In this document: positions 1 through 8,615 of the stretch, in pieces
Layout of the letters: the number at the start of each line of letters is the position of its first letter
Position numbering within the stretch: position 1 is the stretch's first letter
Source: Xanthomonas arboricola pv. guizotiae
Lineage (GTDB): Bacteria > Pseudomonadota > Gammaproteobacteria > Xanthomonadales > Xanthomonadaceae
Direction: 5' to 3'
DNA length: 64,000 nucleotides
Assembly: GCF_002940205.1 (NCBI RefSeq)
Contig: NZ_MDSK01000003.1
Coordinates: 62,001-126,000, forward strand
Program-made: the position numbers and the translations under genes
The notes under the pieces: model-generated
Databases searched by the model: none
What the model was told of the DNA's origin: nothing
What the model saw: only the letters and a program-made list of their open reading frames with translations

Positions 1-1508
1 CGGTACAGTTTGGAGTACAGCGTGGTCTTCTGGTCGGCGGTGGCATCGGGCACCTCCAGGCGTCCCAGCAATGCATCCCAGGCGTCCTGCGCACGCGCGG
101 CAACCTGCTCGAATGTTGCCTGCGGCGCGATTTCCAGGGACAGGTTGTGCCTGGCCTGATCCAGCGAGATCAGCGAGGTGGCAATGCGCATCTGCACCTG
201 CCGGGTGCTGCCGGCATCGAACTTGATCCAGCCGGTGGGCCGGCCGGTATCGCTCAGGCCGCTGGTTTTCCACGGCGTGTCGAAGCTGGCATAGACATAC
301 ATGCGCGTGGCCCCGGTCGATAGCCCGCTACGCACATCGGTGTAGCCGGAGAGCGTCTGTGTTGCCGCATCCAGGCGCAGCGCGCCGCGCGCGTCCACAT
401 TGTCGAACACCAGATTGGCATCGCCCTGTGCCGGGAAGCGAAAGCGGAACAGCGCGGCATGGTCGGTCGGTGCGATCTCGGCCTGGATCCCGTTGTCCAA
501 CTGCAGCGCGTAGCGATAGGGGCGCGCAGTTTCATTGGCATGCGAAAACGCCAGTGCACGTTGTTTGCGATCGGCTGGCGGCACGCCGGCGGCCAACGAC
601 GGCATCACCTGAAAGGTCTGGCGGTCGCCCATCCACGGGCTGGGCTGATGGCTGAGCGACAACGCCTGCAGGCGCGGGCGATTGTCCGCATCGTTATGTT
701 CGTTCCAGCGATACAGCCAGGTCAGCGTGCCCGCATCGGTCACCGGCGTCCAGAAGTTGAAACCATGCGGCACGGCCGTTGCAGGGAAATTATTGCCGCG
801 CGAGAACGTGCCATTGGATTGCGTGCCGCGCGTGGTCAGCACCCAATCCGACGGACGCGTTGCCGGCGTCAGCGGCACCTCGGCAAGCGCGATATCGTCG
901 ATCCAGCCGGCACTGGTCGCGCCTGCGGGCGGCGCAACGTCCAGCTCGATCGCACGCACACGGCGCCCACGCAGGCCGGGTACGTCGCCCAGCCGCACCG
1001 CCTTGCGCGCCCATTGCTGCGGATACAGCGTCTTCGACGCGCCTTGCGCCTGCGCAGCTAGCGCGACGCCATGCTGATCCCGCGCAGCGCTGGCAGACGC
1101 GCGCGTGCCGTCGTCCAGCAGCAGATCCAGGGACACATAGGTCGACGCCGCGTGCTCGCCGCCCACACTTTCAGGCAATACCAGCCACGACAGCGTCGTA
1201 TCGGCACCGATCGGGACATCGGCGGTAAACAGGGTGCGCCGCCCACCTGCGGCGTGACTTCGATACCGCAAGGCATGCGCACCGCTGTAGCCGGCGTTGG
1301 GCTTGGCCGCATACGGCGCGGCCGGGCCGGTGCCGATGGCAATCTGCACATCGCCTGCCGCCGCGCTCACCGGCAACGGCTGCCCGGGCTCGAACGAACT
1401 CGACAACCCGGTTGCCGCGCTCACCGACAGCGGCGCAGCGCAGCCCAGGGCGACAACCAGCCGGAGCCACAGCTCACGCGGGTGCAACAGCACAACAGAC
1501 GAGGTCAC
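1..1508 (-). CDS. GH92 alpha-1,2-mannosidase, 5' part (runs off the left edge)
   Basis: This is an open frame of about 502 codons with no stop, so the C-terminal part lies outside the window. It starts at a GTG preceded by AAGGAGA at 8 bases. The N-terminus has a basic residue, a hydrophobic stretch (LVVALGCAAPLSVSA) and a likely signal-peptidase site, so the product is exported. A beta-rich region of roughly 150 residues follows. Next comes the segment GTQSNGTFSRGNNFPATAVP and then HGFNFWTPVTD, typical of the N-terminal beta-sandwich of GH92 exo-mannosidases. These are calcium-dependent enzymes that trim alpha-1,2-linked mannose from N-glycans. The catalytic acidic residues lie further downstream and cannot be checked here. 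In a plant pathogen such an enzyme would act on host glycoproteins in the periplasm or outside the cell (inference). Confidence 0.85.
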   Translation of the reverse strand, partial: MTSSVVLLHPRELWLRLVVALGCAAPLSVSAATGLSSSFEPGQPLPVSAAAGDVQIAIGTGPAAPYAAKPNAGYSGAHALRYRSHAAGGRRTLFTADVPIGADTTLSWLVLPESVGGEHAASTYVSLDLLLDDGTRASASAARDQHGVALAAQAQGASKTLYPQQWARKAVRLGDVPGLRGRRVRAIELDVAPPAGATSAGWIDDIALAEVPLTPATRPSDWVLTTRGTQSNGTFSRGNNFPATAVPHGFNFWTPVTDAGTLTWLYRWNEHNDADNRPRLQALSLSHQPSPWMGDRQTFQVMPSLAAGVPPADRKQRALAFSHANETARPYRYALQLDNGIQAEIAPTDHAALFRFRFPAQGDANLVFDNVDARGALRLDAATQTLSGYTDVRSGLSTGATRMYVYASFDTPWKTSGLSDTGRPTGWIKFDAGSTRQVQMRIATSLISLDQARHNLSLEIAPQATFEQVAARAQDAWDALLGRLEVPDATADQKTTLYSKLY

Positions 1509-1824
1509 GTGGGAATGTCTCCTTGGGTGCGATACCGCAGGGCAGGTCCGGCCGAGTGCTGCGGGCGATCCGGACACGGGGCGCAGGCACGGGCGGTGCG
1601 CCACGGTCAGGCGATGATAAGCGCGATGTCCGGGTGGGTGGTCTGACCCCGCGTGCCTGCAAGGGGGCAGGCCCTGCCGGATCTCTCGCATCGCTCGACG
1701 TTGCCGGCGCCTGCGCTGGCGCGCAGACCCTCCCACCCGAGCCGGCGTCGCCCGCTCAATGGGCCGATCACCACGCAGGCTGCTAGAATCGTCGCTCTGC
1801 CTTTGCCTCTACGATCGTGCCGCC
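1509..1824. other. divergent intergenic region
   Basis: This stretch separates the leftward GH92 gene from the rightward zinc-protein/LPS genes. It carries the GH92 ribosome-binding site at its left end and a TAGAAT hexamer near 1784 that could be a -10 element for the rightward genes. I found no convincing ORF, terminator or repeat. Confidence 0.4.
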
Positions 1825-2022
1825 ATGAGCCAGACCGCCACCGCGCCCGCCAATGCCGAATCGCGCTACACCGTGCAGCGCAGCGATCTGCCGCTGAGCT
1901 GCCCGACGCCTGCGATGGCGCTGTGGAACTCGCATCCGCGCGTGTACCTGCCGATCGAAGACGAGCCCAACGGCGAAGCCAAGTGCCCGTATTGCGGCGC
2001 GCTGTTCGTGCTCGCCGACTGA
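1825..2022 (+). CDS. zf-CHCC zinc-finger family small protein
   Basis: This is a 65-residue protein. It contains Cys and His residues in the order LSCPTP, NSHPR and then KCPYCG, the C-H-C-C pattern of the zf-CHCC domain related to the mitochondrial complex I subunit NDUFS6. A structural zinc is expected. The role of bacterial members is not established. The ATG was chosen because it gives the usual family length; an upstream in-frame start would add an unrelated tail. The next gene begins 9 bases downstream, so the two are probably co-transcribed with the LPS genes. Confidence 0.75.
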   Translation: MSQTATAPANAESRYTVQRSDLPLSCPTPAMALWNSHPRVYLPIEDEPNGEAKCPYCGALFVLAD

Positions 2023-2031
2023 TACTGGCCG

Positions 2032-3144
2032 GTGCACCGCCTGACCGTGGTGCAACTGCTGCCGGCGCTGCAGTCCGGCGGCGTCGAGCGCTCCACCCTG
2101 GAAATCGCCGCTGCGCTGGTGCAGGCGGGGCATCGCGCCGTGGTGGTGTCAGCCGGCGGTCGCCTGGTCCAGCCATTGCTGGACGCCGGTGGCGAGCATC
2201 TGACCCTGGATATCGGCCGCAAGTCCTTGTTGACGCTGCGGCATGTGGTCGGCCTGCGCCGGCTGTTCGCCGAACTCGGGGCCGACATCGTGCATGCGCG
2301 GTCGCGCCTGCCGGCCTGGCTGGGCTGGCACGCGTTGCGCGGGATGCCGCCCGCGACGCGGCCGCGCTTGGTCACCACCGTGCACGGGCTCAATTCGCCC
2401 AGCCGCTACAGCGCGGTGATGACCTACGGCGAGCGGGTGATCTGCGTGTCGCAGACGGTGAGTGACTACGTCCGCGCGCATTACCCGCAGACCGACCCGG
2501 CGCGCGTGCGCACCATCCCGCGCGGTGTGGATATCGCGCAGTTTCCGCGTCGCCCGCATCCGGATCGCCGCGCGCGCGCCTGGGCACAGAGCATGCTGCC
2601 CGGCCTGCCGGCCGATGCGCCACTGCTGCTGCTGCCCGGGCGCGGCACCCGTCTGAAGGGGCACGCCGACGGTCTGCAACTGCTCGCCGACGTGCGCGCT
2701 GCTGGCGTGCCGGCCTGGTTGTGGCTGCCGGGCGCGCGCGAGCCGGGCCGCGAAACCTATCTGCGCGAGCTGGAAGCCGAGGCCACCAGGCTGGGCGTGG
2801 CCGGGGCGGTCGCCTTCACCGAACCCACCGCGCGCATTGCCGAGGCCTATGCCGCCAGCGATCTGGTGCTGCAGCTGTCGCGCAAGCCCGAGGCCTTCGG
2901 CCGCACCGTGGTGGAGGCCTTGTCGGTGGGCCGGCCAGTGCTGGGGTGGGCGCACGGCGGCGTCGGCGAGCTGCTGGCCGAGTTGCAACCCGGCGGCGCG
3001 GTACCGGCCTTCGATGCCGATGCCTTGCGCACCCGGGCGCTGCATTTGCTGCGGCAGGCGCCGACAGCGCCCGCCGTGCTTCCCTGCACGTTGCAGGCCA
3101 TGCAAGCGGCCACCCTGAAGGTCTATGACGAACTCCGCCGCTGA
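2032..3144 (+). CDS. GT4-type glycosyltransferase, probably LPS core assembly
   Basis: This is a 370-residue protein with a GTG start. It has the GT-B two-domain layout: an N-terminal acceptor half beginning VVQLLPALQSGGVERST, with the glycine-rich loop of GT4 enzymes, and a C-terminal nucleotide-sugar half. The family E-x7-E signature appears as EAFGRTVVE (Glu287 and Glu295). No signal peptide is seen, so it is a cytoplasmic or membrane-associated enzyme. Its 3' end overlaps the O-antigen ligase gene by 20 bases, and lpxL and waaA lie close by. This supports transfer of a sugar to the lipopolysaccharide core. Donor and acceptor cannot be deduced from sequence. Confidence 0.8.
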   Translation: MHRLTVVQLLPALQSGGVERSTLEIAAALVQAGHRAVVVSAGGRLVQPLLDAGGEHLTLDIGRKSLLTLRHVVGLRRLFAELGADIVHARSRLPAWLGWHALRGMPPATRPRLVTTVHGLNSPSRYSAVMTYGERVICVSQTVSDYVRAHYPQTDPARVRTIPRGVDIAQFPRRPHPDRRARAWAQSMLPGLPADAPLLLLPGRGTRLKGHADGLQLLADVRAAGVPAWLWLPGAREPGRETYLRELEAEATRLGVAGAVAFTEPTARIAEAYAASDLVLQLSRKPEAFGRTVVEALSVGRPVLGWAHGGVGELLAELQPGGAVPAFDADALRTRALHLLRQAPTAPAVLPCTLQAMQAATLKVYDELRR

Positions 3145-4459
3145 GGCCATCCCTCCCGCGTCCGTGCTGACGCCCGATGCCGGTCGCTGGGCGCCGCTGT
3201 GGGTGATCCTGTTCGTGGCGCTGTGGCCCACGCCCGGGCTGGCCGAGACGGTGTTGTCGCTGGGCGCGCTGTTTGCGACGTATCGCCTGCTGCATGCACG
3301 GTTCCGCGGCGGCACCCGGCTGCTCAGCGGTGCGGCCTGGGCGCTGACCAGCGTATTGTTCTTTGCGTACTGGTTGCCGCAGATGCTGTCGGCGTTCGAT
3401 GCGGTGGACGTGGGCCGCGCGCTGCGCAAGTCGGCCACCGATCTGCGCTATCTGCCTTTCATGTGGTTGTGCGCGATCGCGGTGGCCAATGCGCAGCGGC
3501 GTCGGCGCACTTTCACCGGCCTGGCAGTGATCGGCGCGGTGTGGACGCTGGATGCGCTGCTGCAGGCCGCGTTCGGCAACAGCCCGTTGTTCTTCGGCCT
3601 GGATCAGATCAAGCAACTGATCAGCGGGCATGGCCTGTGCACGCCGCAGGAGCTGGCCCTGGTCGACCGCCTTAGCGGCGTGCTGGGGCCGTGCAACCTC
3701 AAGTTCGGCCAGACCCTGGCCAGCCTGTCGCCCTTCCTGTTGCTGGCGCTGGGCCGGCGCCATGCCTGGGCCTGGGCAGGCGCTGCGGCGGCGGTCGGGG
3801 TGGTGTTGGTGCTGGCCGGTTCGCGGGCGTCGTGGATCACCTACGGCGTGATCGTGCTGCTGTCCGGCTGGCAGTTGCTGGGTGGCCGTCGCCTGCTGGG
3901 AGTGGTGCTGGTCGGCGCGCTGCTGGCGGCCGGCGTGGTGGCGGTGGCGCCGCAGGCGCGCGAGCGCATCCAGCGCACCGCCCTGGCCTTCGGCGACGGC
4001 GAGCAGGGCGTCGACCAGGCCCTGTCCGGGCGTGCGCAGATCTGGGGCGCGGCGCTGTGCATGATCCGCGCGCATCCGCTCAATGGCGTGGGCGCACGCG
4101 GATTTCGGCAGGCCTACCCGGCCTGCAATCCGGCCCCCGCGCAGGCGCCGGCATGGGGTGACGGGCCGGCCTTCCATGCGCACCAGATCGTGCTGGAAAT
4201 CCTGGCCGAAACCGGGGTGATCGGTTTGCTGCTGTGGCTGGCCGGTGCGGCGCAGGCGTGGCGTGCGTGGCGCTATTCGAGCGTGGTGGCACGTGAGCAG
4301 GCGCGTCCGGCAATGATTGCGCTGGTGGCCACGGTCTTTCCGCTCAACACCCACCTGGCGTTCTATTCCAGCTTCTGGGGCGGGCTTAGCCTGATGCTGG
4401 CGGGTTTGTATGCGGGCGCGCTGCTCAACGACGACGCAGAGCAGGCACCGCCGCGCTAG
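3125..4459 (+). CDS. waaL: O-antigen ligase family membrane protein
   Basis: This is a 444-residue polytopic inner-membrane protein with about 10-12 hydrophobic segments. It has a large periplasmic loop (roughly residues 160-200 and again 290-360) and the Wzy_C-type region. The loop has the features expected of O-antigen ligases: HPLNGVGARGFRQAYPACN with a conserved Arg, followed by HAHQIVLEILAETGVIG. The protein would transfer undecaprenyl-linked O-antigen onto lipid A-core at the periplasmic face. Coding overlap with the upstream glycosyltransferase implies translational coupling. WaaL and Wzy polymerases are hard to separate by sequence. The neighbouring core genes favour WaaL, so the symbol is likely rather than certain. 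Confidence 0.75.
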   Translation: MTNSAAEAIPPASVLTPDAGRWAPLWVILFVALWPTPGLAETVLSLGALFATYRLLHARFRGGTRLLSGAAWALTSVLFFAYWLPQMLSAFDAVDVGRALRKSATDLRYLPFMWLCAIAVANAQRRRRTFTGLAVIGAVWTLDALLQAAFGNSPLFFGLDQIKQLISGHGLCTPQELALVDRLSGVLGPCNLKFGQTLASLSPFLLLALGRRHAWAWAGAAAAVGVVLVLAGSRASWITYGVIVLLSGWQLLGGRRLLGVVLVGALLAAGVVAVAPQARERIQRTALAFGDGEQGVDQALSGRAQIWGAALCMIRAHPLNGVGARGFRQAYPACNPAPAQAPAWGDGPAFHAHQIVLEILAETGVIGLLLWLAGAAQAWRAWRYSSVVAREQARPAMIALVATVFPLNTHLAFYSSFWGGLSLMLAGLYAGALLNDDAEQAPPR

Positions 4460-4513
4460 CGACGCCGGCCGATCGATCACCTGCTCCTGCAGCACGCTGC
4501 AGGGCCGCGGGCG

Positions 4514-5434
4514 TCACTGGTAGAACGCGCTGCGGCCGCCCGGTTGGCGCTTGAAGCGCCGATGGATCCACAGGTACTGGTCCGGTGCCTCGCGCACCAT
4601 GTCCTCGATCGCCGCATTGACCTGCGTGGTATCGGCAATCACATCGTCGGAGGGGATGTCTGCCAGCGGCGCTGCGATCTTGAGGAGGTAGCGGCCACCC
4701 TCGCGGCGATGGAAGTACGGCACCACCGCGCAGCCGGTCAGCCGTGCCAGTTGGTGGGTGGCGGTGATGGTGGAGGCCGGGTGCCCGAAGAACGGCACGA
4801 ACACGGTGTCCTTGCCGCGCATGTCCTGGTCCGGCGCGTACCACAGAAAACCGCCGCGCTTGAGGTGCTTGATGGTGGCGCGCAGGTCCTCGTTGGCGAA
4901 CATGTGCGTGGCATAGCGCAACCGCCCGCGCTTGACCGCCCATTCGAACACCGGGTTGCGATGCCTGCGGTACATGCCGGCCAGCGGCACGTAATCGCAT
5001 AGCAGCCGCCCGCACATCTCCAGCGTCATGAAGTGGCCGGACACCAGCAACACGCCGCGCTTTTGTTCCTGCAGACGCTGCAGATGTTCCAGCCCTTCGA
5101 CCTGCACGCCCGGACGGATGGCATCGATGCTGCCCCACCAGGCGCGCGCGAACTCGAACAGGCCCACGCCCAGCGCATCGAAACTGTCGCGCAATAGCCG
5201 CGCCCGCCAGGCATCGTCCTGTTCGGGAAAGCATAGCTTGAGGTTGACCTCGGCAGCGCGCCGACGCGTGCCGGCCAGGCGCATCGCGATCCAGCCCACG
5301 CCGCGGCCCAACGCGCGTTGCAGCGTCCAGGGCAGGCGCCCGGCCAGCACCATGACGGCCAGGCCCAGATACATGGGCCAGTGCCTGGGATTGCGCAGGG
5401 ACGGGCGGACGGCGACGTTGGCGGGTTCTGACAT
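4514..5434 (-). CDS. lpxL: Lipid A late acyltransferase (LpxL/HtrB family)
   Basis: This is a 306-residue protein. It has an N-terminal membrane anchor (about residues 19-40) followed by the lysophospholipid acyltransferase domain. The catalytic H-x4-E motif is visible as HFMTLE (His134, Glu139). The protein transfers an acyl chain from acyl-ACP to Kdo2-lipid IVA at the cytoplasmic face of the inner membrane. It converges on waaL (54-base gap) and is divergent from waaA (76-base gap). Which secondary chain it adds cannot be told, so LpxL, LpxM and LpxP alternatives remain. The neighbourhood matches the usual Xanthomonas lipid A block. Confidence 0.88.
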   Translation of the reverse strand: MSEPANVAVRPSLRNPRHWPMYLGLAVMVLAGRLPWTLQRALGRGVGWIAMRLAGTRRRAAEVNLKLCFPEQDDAWRARLLRDSFDALGVGLFEFARAWWGSIDAIRPGVQVEGLEHLQRLQEQKRGVLLVSGHFMTLEMCGRLLCDYVPLAGMYRRHRNPVFEWAVKRGRLRYATHMFANEDLRATIKHLKRGGFLWYAPDQDMRGKDTVFVPFFGHPASTITATHQLARLTGCAVVPYFHRREGGRYLLKIAAPLADIPSDDVIADTTQVNAAIEDMVREAPDQYLWIHRRFKRQPGGRSAFYQ

Positions 5435-5510
5435 GCGCCAATTCTAAGGGATCACGCGCGCGCGTCGGCGTGCACATGCGCACGCCGCAACGCTCCCGTA
5501 TCCTGCAGCA

Positions 5511-6827
5511 ATGCGGAAAGACCCGATCGAATGGCTGTTGCGCGGGCTGTACTCGGCGCTGCTGTACCTGTTGTTGCCGGTGACGGTGTATCACCTGGTG
5601 TGGCGCGGCTTTCGCGTGCGCGAATACTTCAACCGCTGGAACGAGCGCTATGCGTCCTACACGCATGCCTGTGGTCGCCCGCGCGTATGGGTGCATGCGG
5701 TGTCGGTGGGCGAGGTCAATGCCGCCGCGCCGCTGGTCAACGCCCTGCGCGCGCAGCGTCCGGATATCCGCTGGGTCATCACCACCATCACCCCCACCGG
5801 CTCCGAGCGCGTGCGCGCGGTGTGGGGCGATGCGGTCGACCATGTGTATCTGCCTTACGACGTGCCCGGTAGCGTGGGCCGGTTTCTGGAGCACTTCCGG
5901 CCACGGCTGGCGCTGATCCTGGAAACCGAACTGTGGCCGAACATGCTGTTCGGCTGTCGCGACCGCAAGATTCCGCTGTACATCCTCAATGCGCGGCTAT
6001 CGGCGCGGTCGTTGCGCGGTTATCGCGTGCTGGCCCCGTTGATCAGCCGCGCGCTGCGCACGGTGACCTGCGTGGCGGCACAGTCGCAGGACGATGCGGA
6101 GCGTTTCATCACCCTTGGCGCGCGTCCGGACCAGGTGGTGGCACTGGGCAATCTCAAGTTCGATATCGCCGCGCCGGCGCAGTTGCAGGCGCTGGTCGCG
6201 CAGTTTCGCGCGCATGTGCCAGCCACCCGCCCGGTGTGGATTGCCGCCAGTACCCACGAAGGCGAAGAGGCAGCGGTGGCCGATATCCATGCGCGGCTGC
6301 TGCTGCAATGGCCCGACCTGTTGCTGCTGTGGGCGCCGCGCCATCCGGAACGGTTTCCCAAGGTCGAGGCGCTGGCGCGCGAACGTGGCTGGGCCGTGTC
6401 CACACGCAAGACCCAGCAATGGCCGCAGGCGCGCGACAAGGTGTTCGTCATCGATACCCTGGGCGAGCTGATGAGTTTCTACGCCTGCGCGCAGGTCGCC
6501 TTCGTCGGCGGCAGCCTGCAGCCGATCGGTGGACACAATCTGCTCGAACCCGCTGCGGTCGGCACACCCGCAGTCACCGGCCCGCATCTGCATAACTTCT
6601 CGGAGATTTCGCGGCGCATGCGCGAGGCCGATGCCGTTGCCATCTGCGAGGACGCCGAGTGCGTGTACCAGGATCTGGCGCGCCTGCTGGGTGACCCCGC
6701 ACAACGCGAAGCAATGGCTGCCGCAGGCCTGGCACTGGTCGCCAACGGCAAGGGCGCAGTGGCCCGCACGCTGGTGCAGATCGCAGCGGATCTACCGCCG
6801 GTGGTAAGCGATGGCGTGGCGTCTTGA
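5511..6827 (+). CDS. waaA: 3-deoxy-D-manno-octulosonic acid (Kdo) transferase
   Basis: This is a 438-residue, two-domain GT30 enzyme with an N-terminal hydrophobic anchor (YSALLYLLLPVTVYHLVW). The catalytic-base region is VHAVSVGEVNAA (Glu68). In the C-terminal domain, SLQPIGGHNLLEPAA is the classic CMP-Kdo-binding signature. The protein adds Kdo to lipid IVA, which is the substrate needed by the neighbouring LpxL. The length is normal (about 425-440). The ATG is the first in frame and fits the family start. Confidence 0.95.
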   Translation: MRKDPIEWLLRGLYSALLYLLLPVTVYHLVWRGFRVREYFNRWNERYASYTHACGRPRVWVHAVSVGEVNAAAPLVNALRAQRPDIRWVITTITPTGSERVRAVWGDAVDHVYLPYDVPGSVGRFLEHFRPRLALILETELWPNMLFGCRDRKIPLYILNARLSARSLRGYRVLAPLISRALRTVTCVAAQSQDDAERFITLGARPDQVVALGNLKFDIAAPAQLQALVAQFRAHVPATRPVWIAASTHEGEEAAVADIHARLLLQWPDLLLLWAPRHPERFPKVEALARERGWAVSTRKTQQWPQARDKVFVIDTLGELMSFYACAQVAFVGGSLQPIGGHNLLEPAAVGTPAVTGPHLHNFSEISRRMREADAVAICEDAECVYQDLARLLGDPAQREAMAAAGLALVANGKGAVARTLVQIAADLPPVVSDGVAS

Positions 6828-6974
6828 AAGATATAGCTGTGCATGCCGCATCGTTGCAGTAAATCTGTTGCAGTCATGCCAAGTCACGTCATCAAGCGGT
6901 CTTGGAGCGACCAAGTCCGAACAACGAATGTCGTGCATTGCTTATAACCATGCACACCGACCATCATGATTGGT

Positions 6975-7076
6975 CCTTGCCCGCCTACCGTCGCAGGACC
7001 TTACGCGGCATGGATGCCGCGTAAGAGCTTACAGGGACGTACTTGCAGCGTGTCCTGCGGCGGTAGGCGGGCAAGG
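6975..7076. repeat. Palindromic dispersed element, copy A
   Basis: This element is about 102 bp. It is bounded by inverted repeats of about 25 bp that match at 24 of 25 positions: the left arm begins CCTTGCCCGCCTACCG and the right arm ends CGGTAGGCGGGCAAGG. A nested perfect hairpin inside has arms TTACGCGGCAT and ATGCCGCGTAA. A related copy lies at 53059-53166 in the opposite orientation. The element has no coding potential. It resembles a MITE or REP-like element, in the gap between waaA and the tolC terminator. The remaining flanks (6828-6974, 7077-7163) show nothing recognisable. Confidence 0.75.
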
Positions 7077-7163
7077 GCCCTCCAGCCAAGCCGCAGATCA
7101 CCCGCGATGTGGCAGTCGTCGTAGGTATTGCGCGCAGTCGCGCATACGCGGTTGCATCGGACA

Positions 7164-7194
7164 GAAAAAAGGCGGGCCTGCGCCCGCCTTTTTA
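7164..7194 (-). terminator. Rho-independent terminator of tolC operon
   Basis: A perfect GC stem GGCGGGC/GCCCGCC with a CTGC loop is flanked by A-runs on the left and T-runs on the right, so it can act in both directions. It lies just beyond the stop of the leftward tolC gene. Confidence 0.85.
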
Positions 7195-7212
7195 GTTACC
7201 TATCCGCTCGTC

Positions 7213-8595
7213 TTACTGCAGCGAGCCACTGCCCTGTAGCTTGGACTCGGCATCCTGCGACAGCAGGCGGTTCACGTCCTGCAGGTCGGTGATGTCGAGC
7301 TTGCCGATCGCCTGGCCCAGCAGCAGACGGTTCTGCAGGAAGTTGTAGCGCGACTGCGCATAGTTCAACTGCGCCTGGAACAGCGTGCGCTGGTTCTGCA
7401 CCACGTCCAGCACCGTACGGGTGCCGACTTCCAGACCGACCTGCGAGGCGTCGTACGCGGCCTGTGCGGAGACCACGGCCAGGCGGCGGGCTTCCACTTC
7501 ACTGATGCCGGCAACCACGGTCTGGTAGGCATTGCGCGTGTTGCGGTCCAGCGCGCGCTTCTGCTGCTCGTAGGTGTCTTGCTGGATATCGCGACGCGAG
7601 AGCGCCTGACGCACGGCGGACTGCGTGGCACCGCCAGCGAAGATCGGAATCGACAGCGTGATGCCGATCGAATCGGTATCGATATCGCGGCCCTGCGTGG
7701 TGAAGTTGCCCGCTGCCTGATCGGCCGCCCCCTGGCCGCCCCAGCTATTGCTGCGGCCGACATTGGCACCCAGGTTCAGGGTGGGGAGATGGCCGGCACG
7801 TGCAGCGTTGACCTGCGACTCGGCTGCGCTGACCTGCAACTGCTGTGCCTTCAACGCGGGGTTATCGGCAATGGCGGTGGCCACCAGTTGATCGACATTG
7901 GCGTAAGCGGCGGGCACTTCCGGGCGGAATTCTTCCGGCAGCGCGCGCAAGCCAACGACGGGCTGGCCGGTAAGCTCGGTCAGTGCCTGGTAGTAATCCT
8001 TGAGCGTATTGCGGGCATTGATGGTGTCGGCGCGCGCCTGATCGTACTGGGCACGGGCTTCGTGCACGTCGGTGATCGGGGCCAGGCCCACTTCCAGGCG
8101 CTTGTCGGCGTAGTCGAACTGCTTCTTGGCCGCCGCTTCGTTGGTCTCGGCTGCGGCCAGCGATTCGATCCCCACCAGCACCTGGAAATACGCCGCCGAA
8201 GTGCGGGTGATCAGGTCGTTGTTGGCAGATTCCAGCGTGAAGTCGGCCGCCTTGGCCACTTCACGCTGCGCGCGCAGATTGGCGAACTGGGCCCAGTTGA
8301 AGATGGTCTGGTTGCCTTGAACCGAATACTGGCGCTGCTTGGTCGTCGTTCTGCCATCGACGCCTTCCAGCTCGCGATGCGCCTGGGTGAATCCGGCAGT
8401 GCCGTCCAGCTGCGGCAACAACGCCGCACGCGCCTGCACCTGGCCTTCCCGATTGACCAGCCGCGTGGACTCGGCCACGGCCAGCTGCGGATCGCCGTTG
8501 CGGGCCATTTCGTAGACCTGCAGCAGGTCGGTGGCGTGCGCAGCCATCGGAGACAGGGCGGCGGCCAGCGCCAGGACGAGGGATCGGCGAATCAT
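7213..8595 (-). CDS. tolC: TolC family outer-membrane efflux/secretion channel
   Basis: This is a 460-residue protein with a signal peptide (MIRRSLVLALAAALSPMAAHA). It has two OEP repeats rich in Ala/Gln coiled coil, as in the TolC channel-tunnel. The segments DLLQVYEMARNGDPQLA and RNAYQTVVAGISEVEARR are typical of the TolC-type subfamily. The ATG is preceded by AAGGA. It works as a trimeric outer-membrane duct for type I secretion and tripartite efflux. It follows the PCMT-like gene by 20 bases, so they form an operon with a TetR-family gene upstream. No inner-membrane pump genes are adjacent, which fits a shared TolC. Confidence 0.92.
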   Translation of the reverse strand: MIRRSLVLALAAALSPMAAHATDLLQVYEMARNGDPQLAVAESTRLVNREGQVQARAALLPQLDGTAGFTQAHRELEGVDGRTTTKQRQYSVQGNQTIFNWAQFANLRAQREVAKAADFTLESANNDLITRTSAAYFQVLVGIESLAAAETNEAAAKKQFDYADKRLEVGLAPITDVHEARAQYDQARADTINARNTLKDYYQALTELTGQPVVGLRALPEEFRPEVPAAYANVDQLVATAIADNPALKAQQLQVSAAESQVNAARAGHLPTLNLGANVGRSNSWGGQGAADQAAGNFTTQGRDIDTDSIGITLSIPIFAGGATQSAVRQALSRRDIQQDTYEQQKRALDRNTRNAYQTVVAGISEVEARRLAVVSAQAAYDASQVGLEVGTRTVLDVVQNQRTLFQAQLNYAQSRYNFLQNRLLLGQAIGKLDITDLQDVNRLLSQDAESKLQGSGSLQ

Positions 8596-8615
8596 CGGGA
8601 AAGCTTCCTTGGGAA

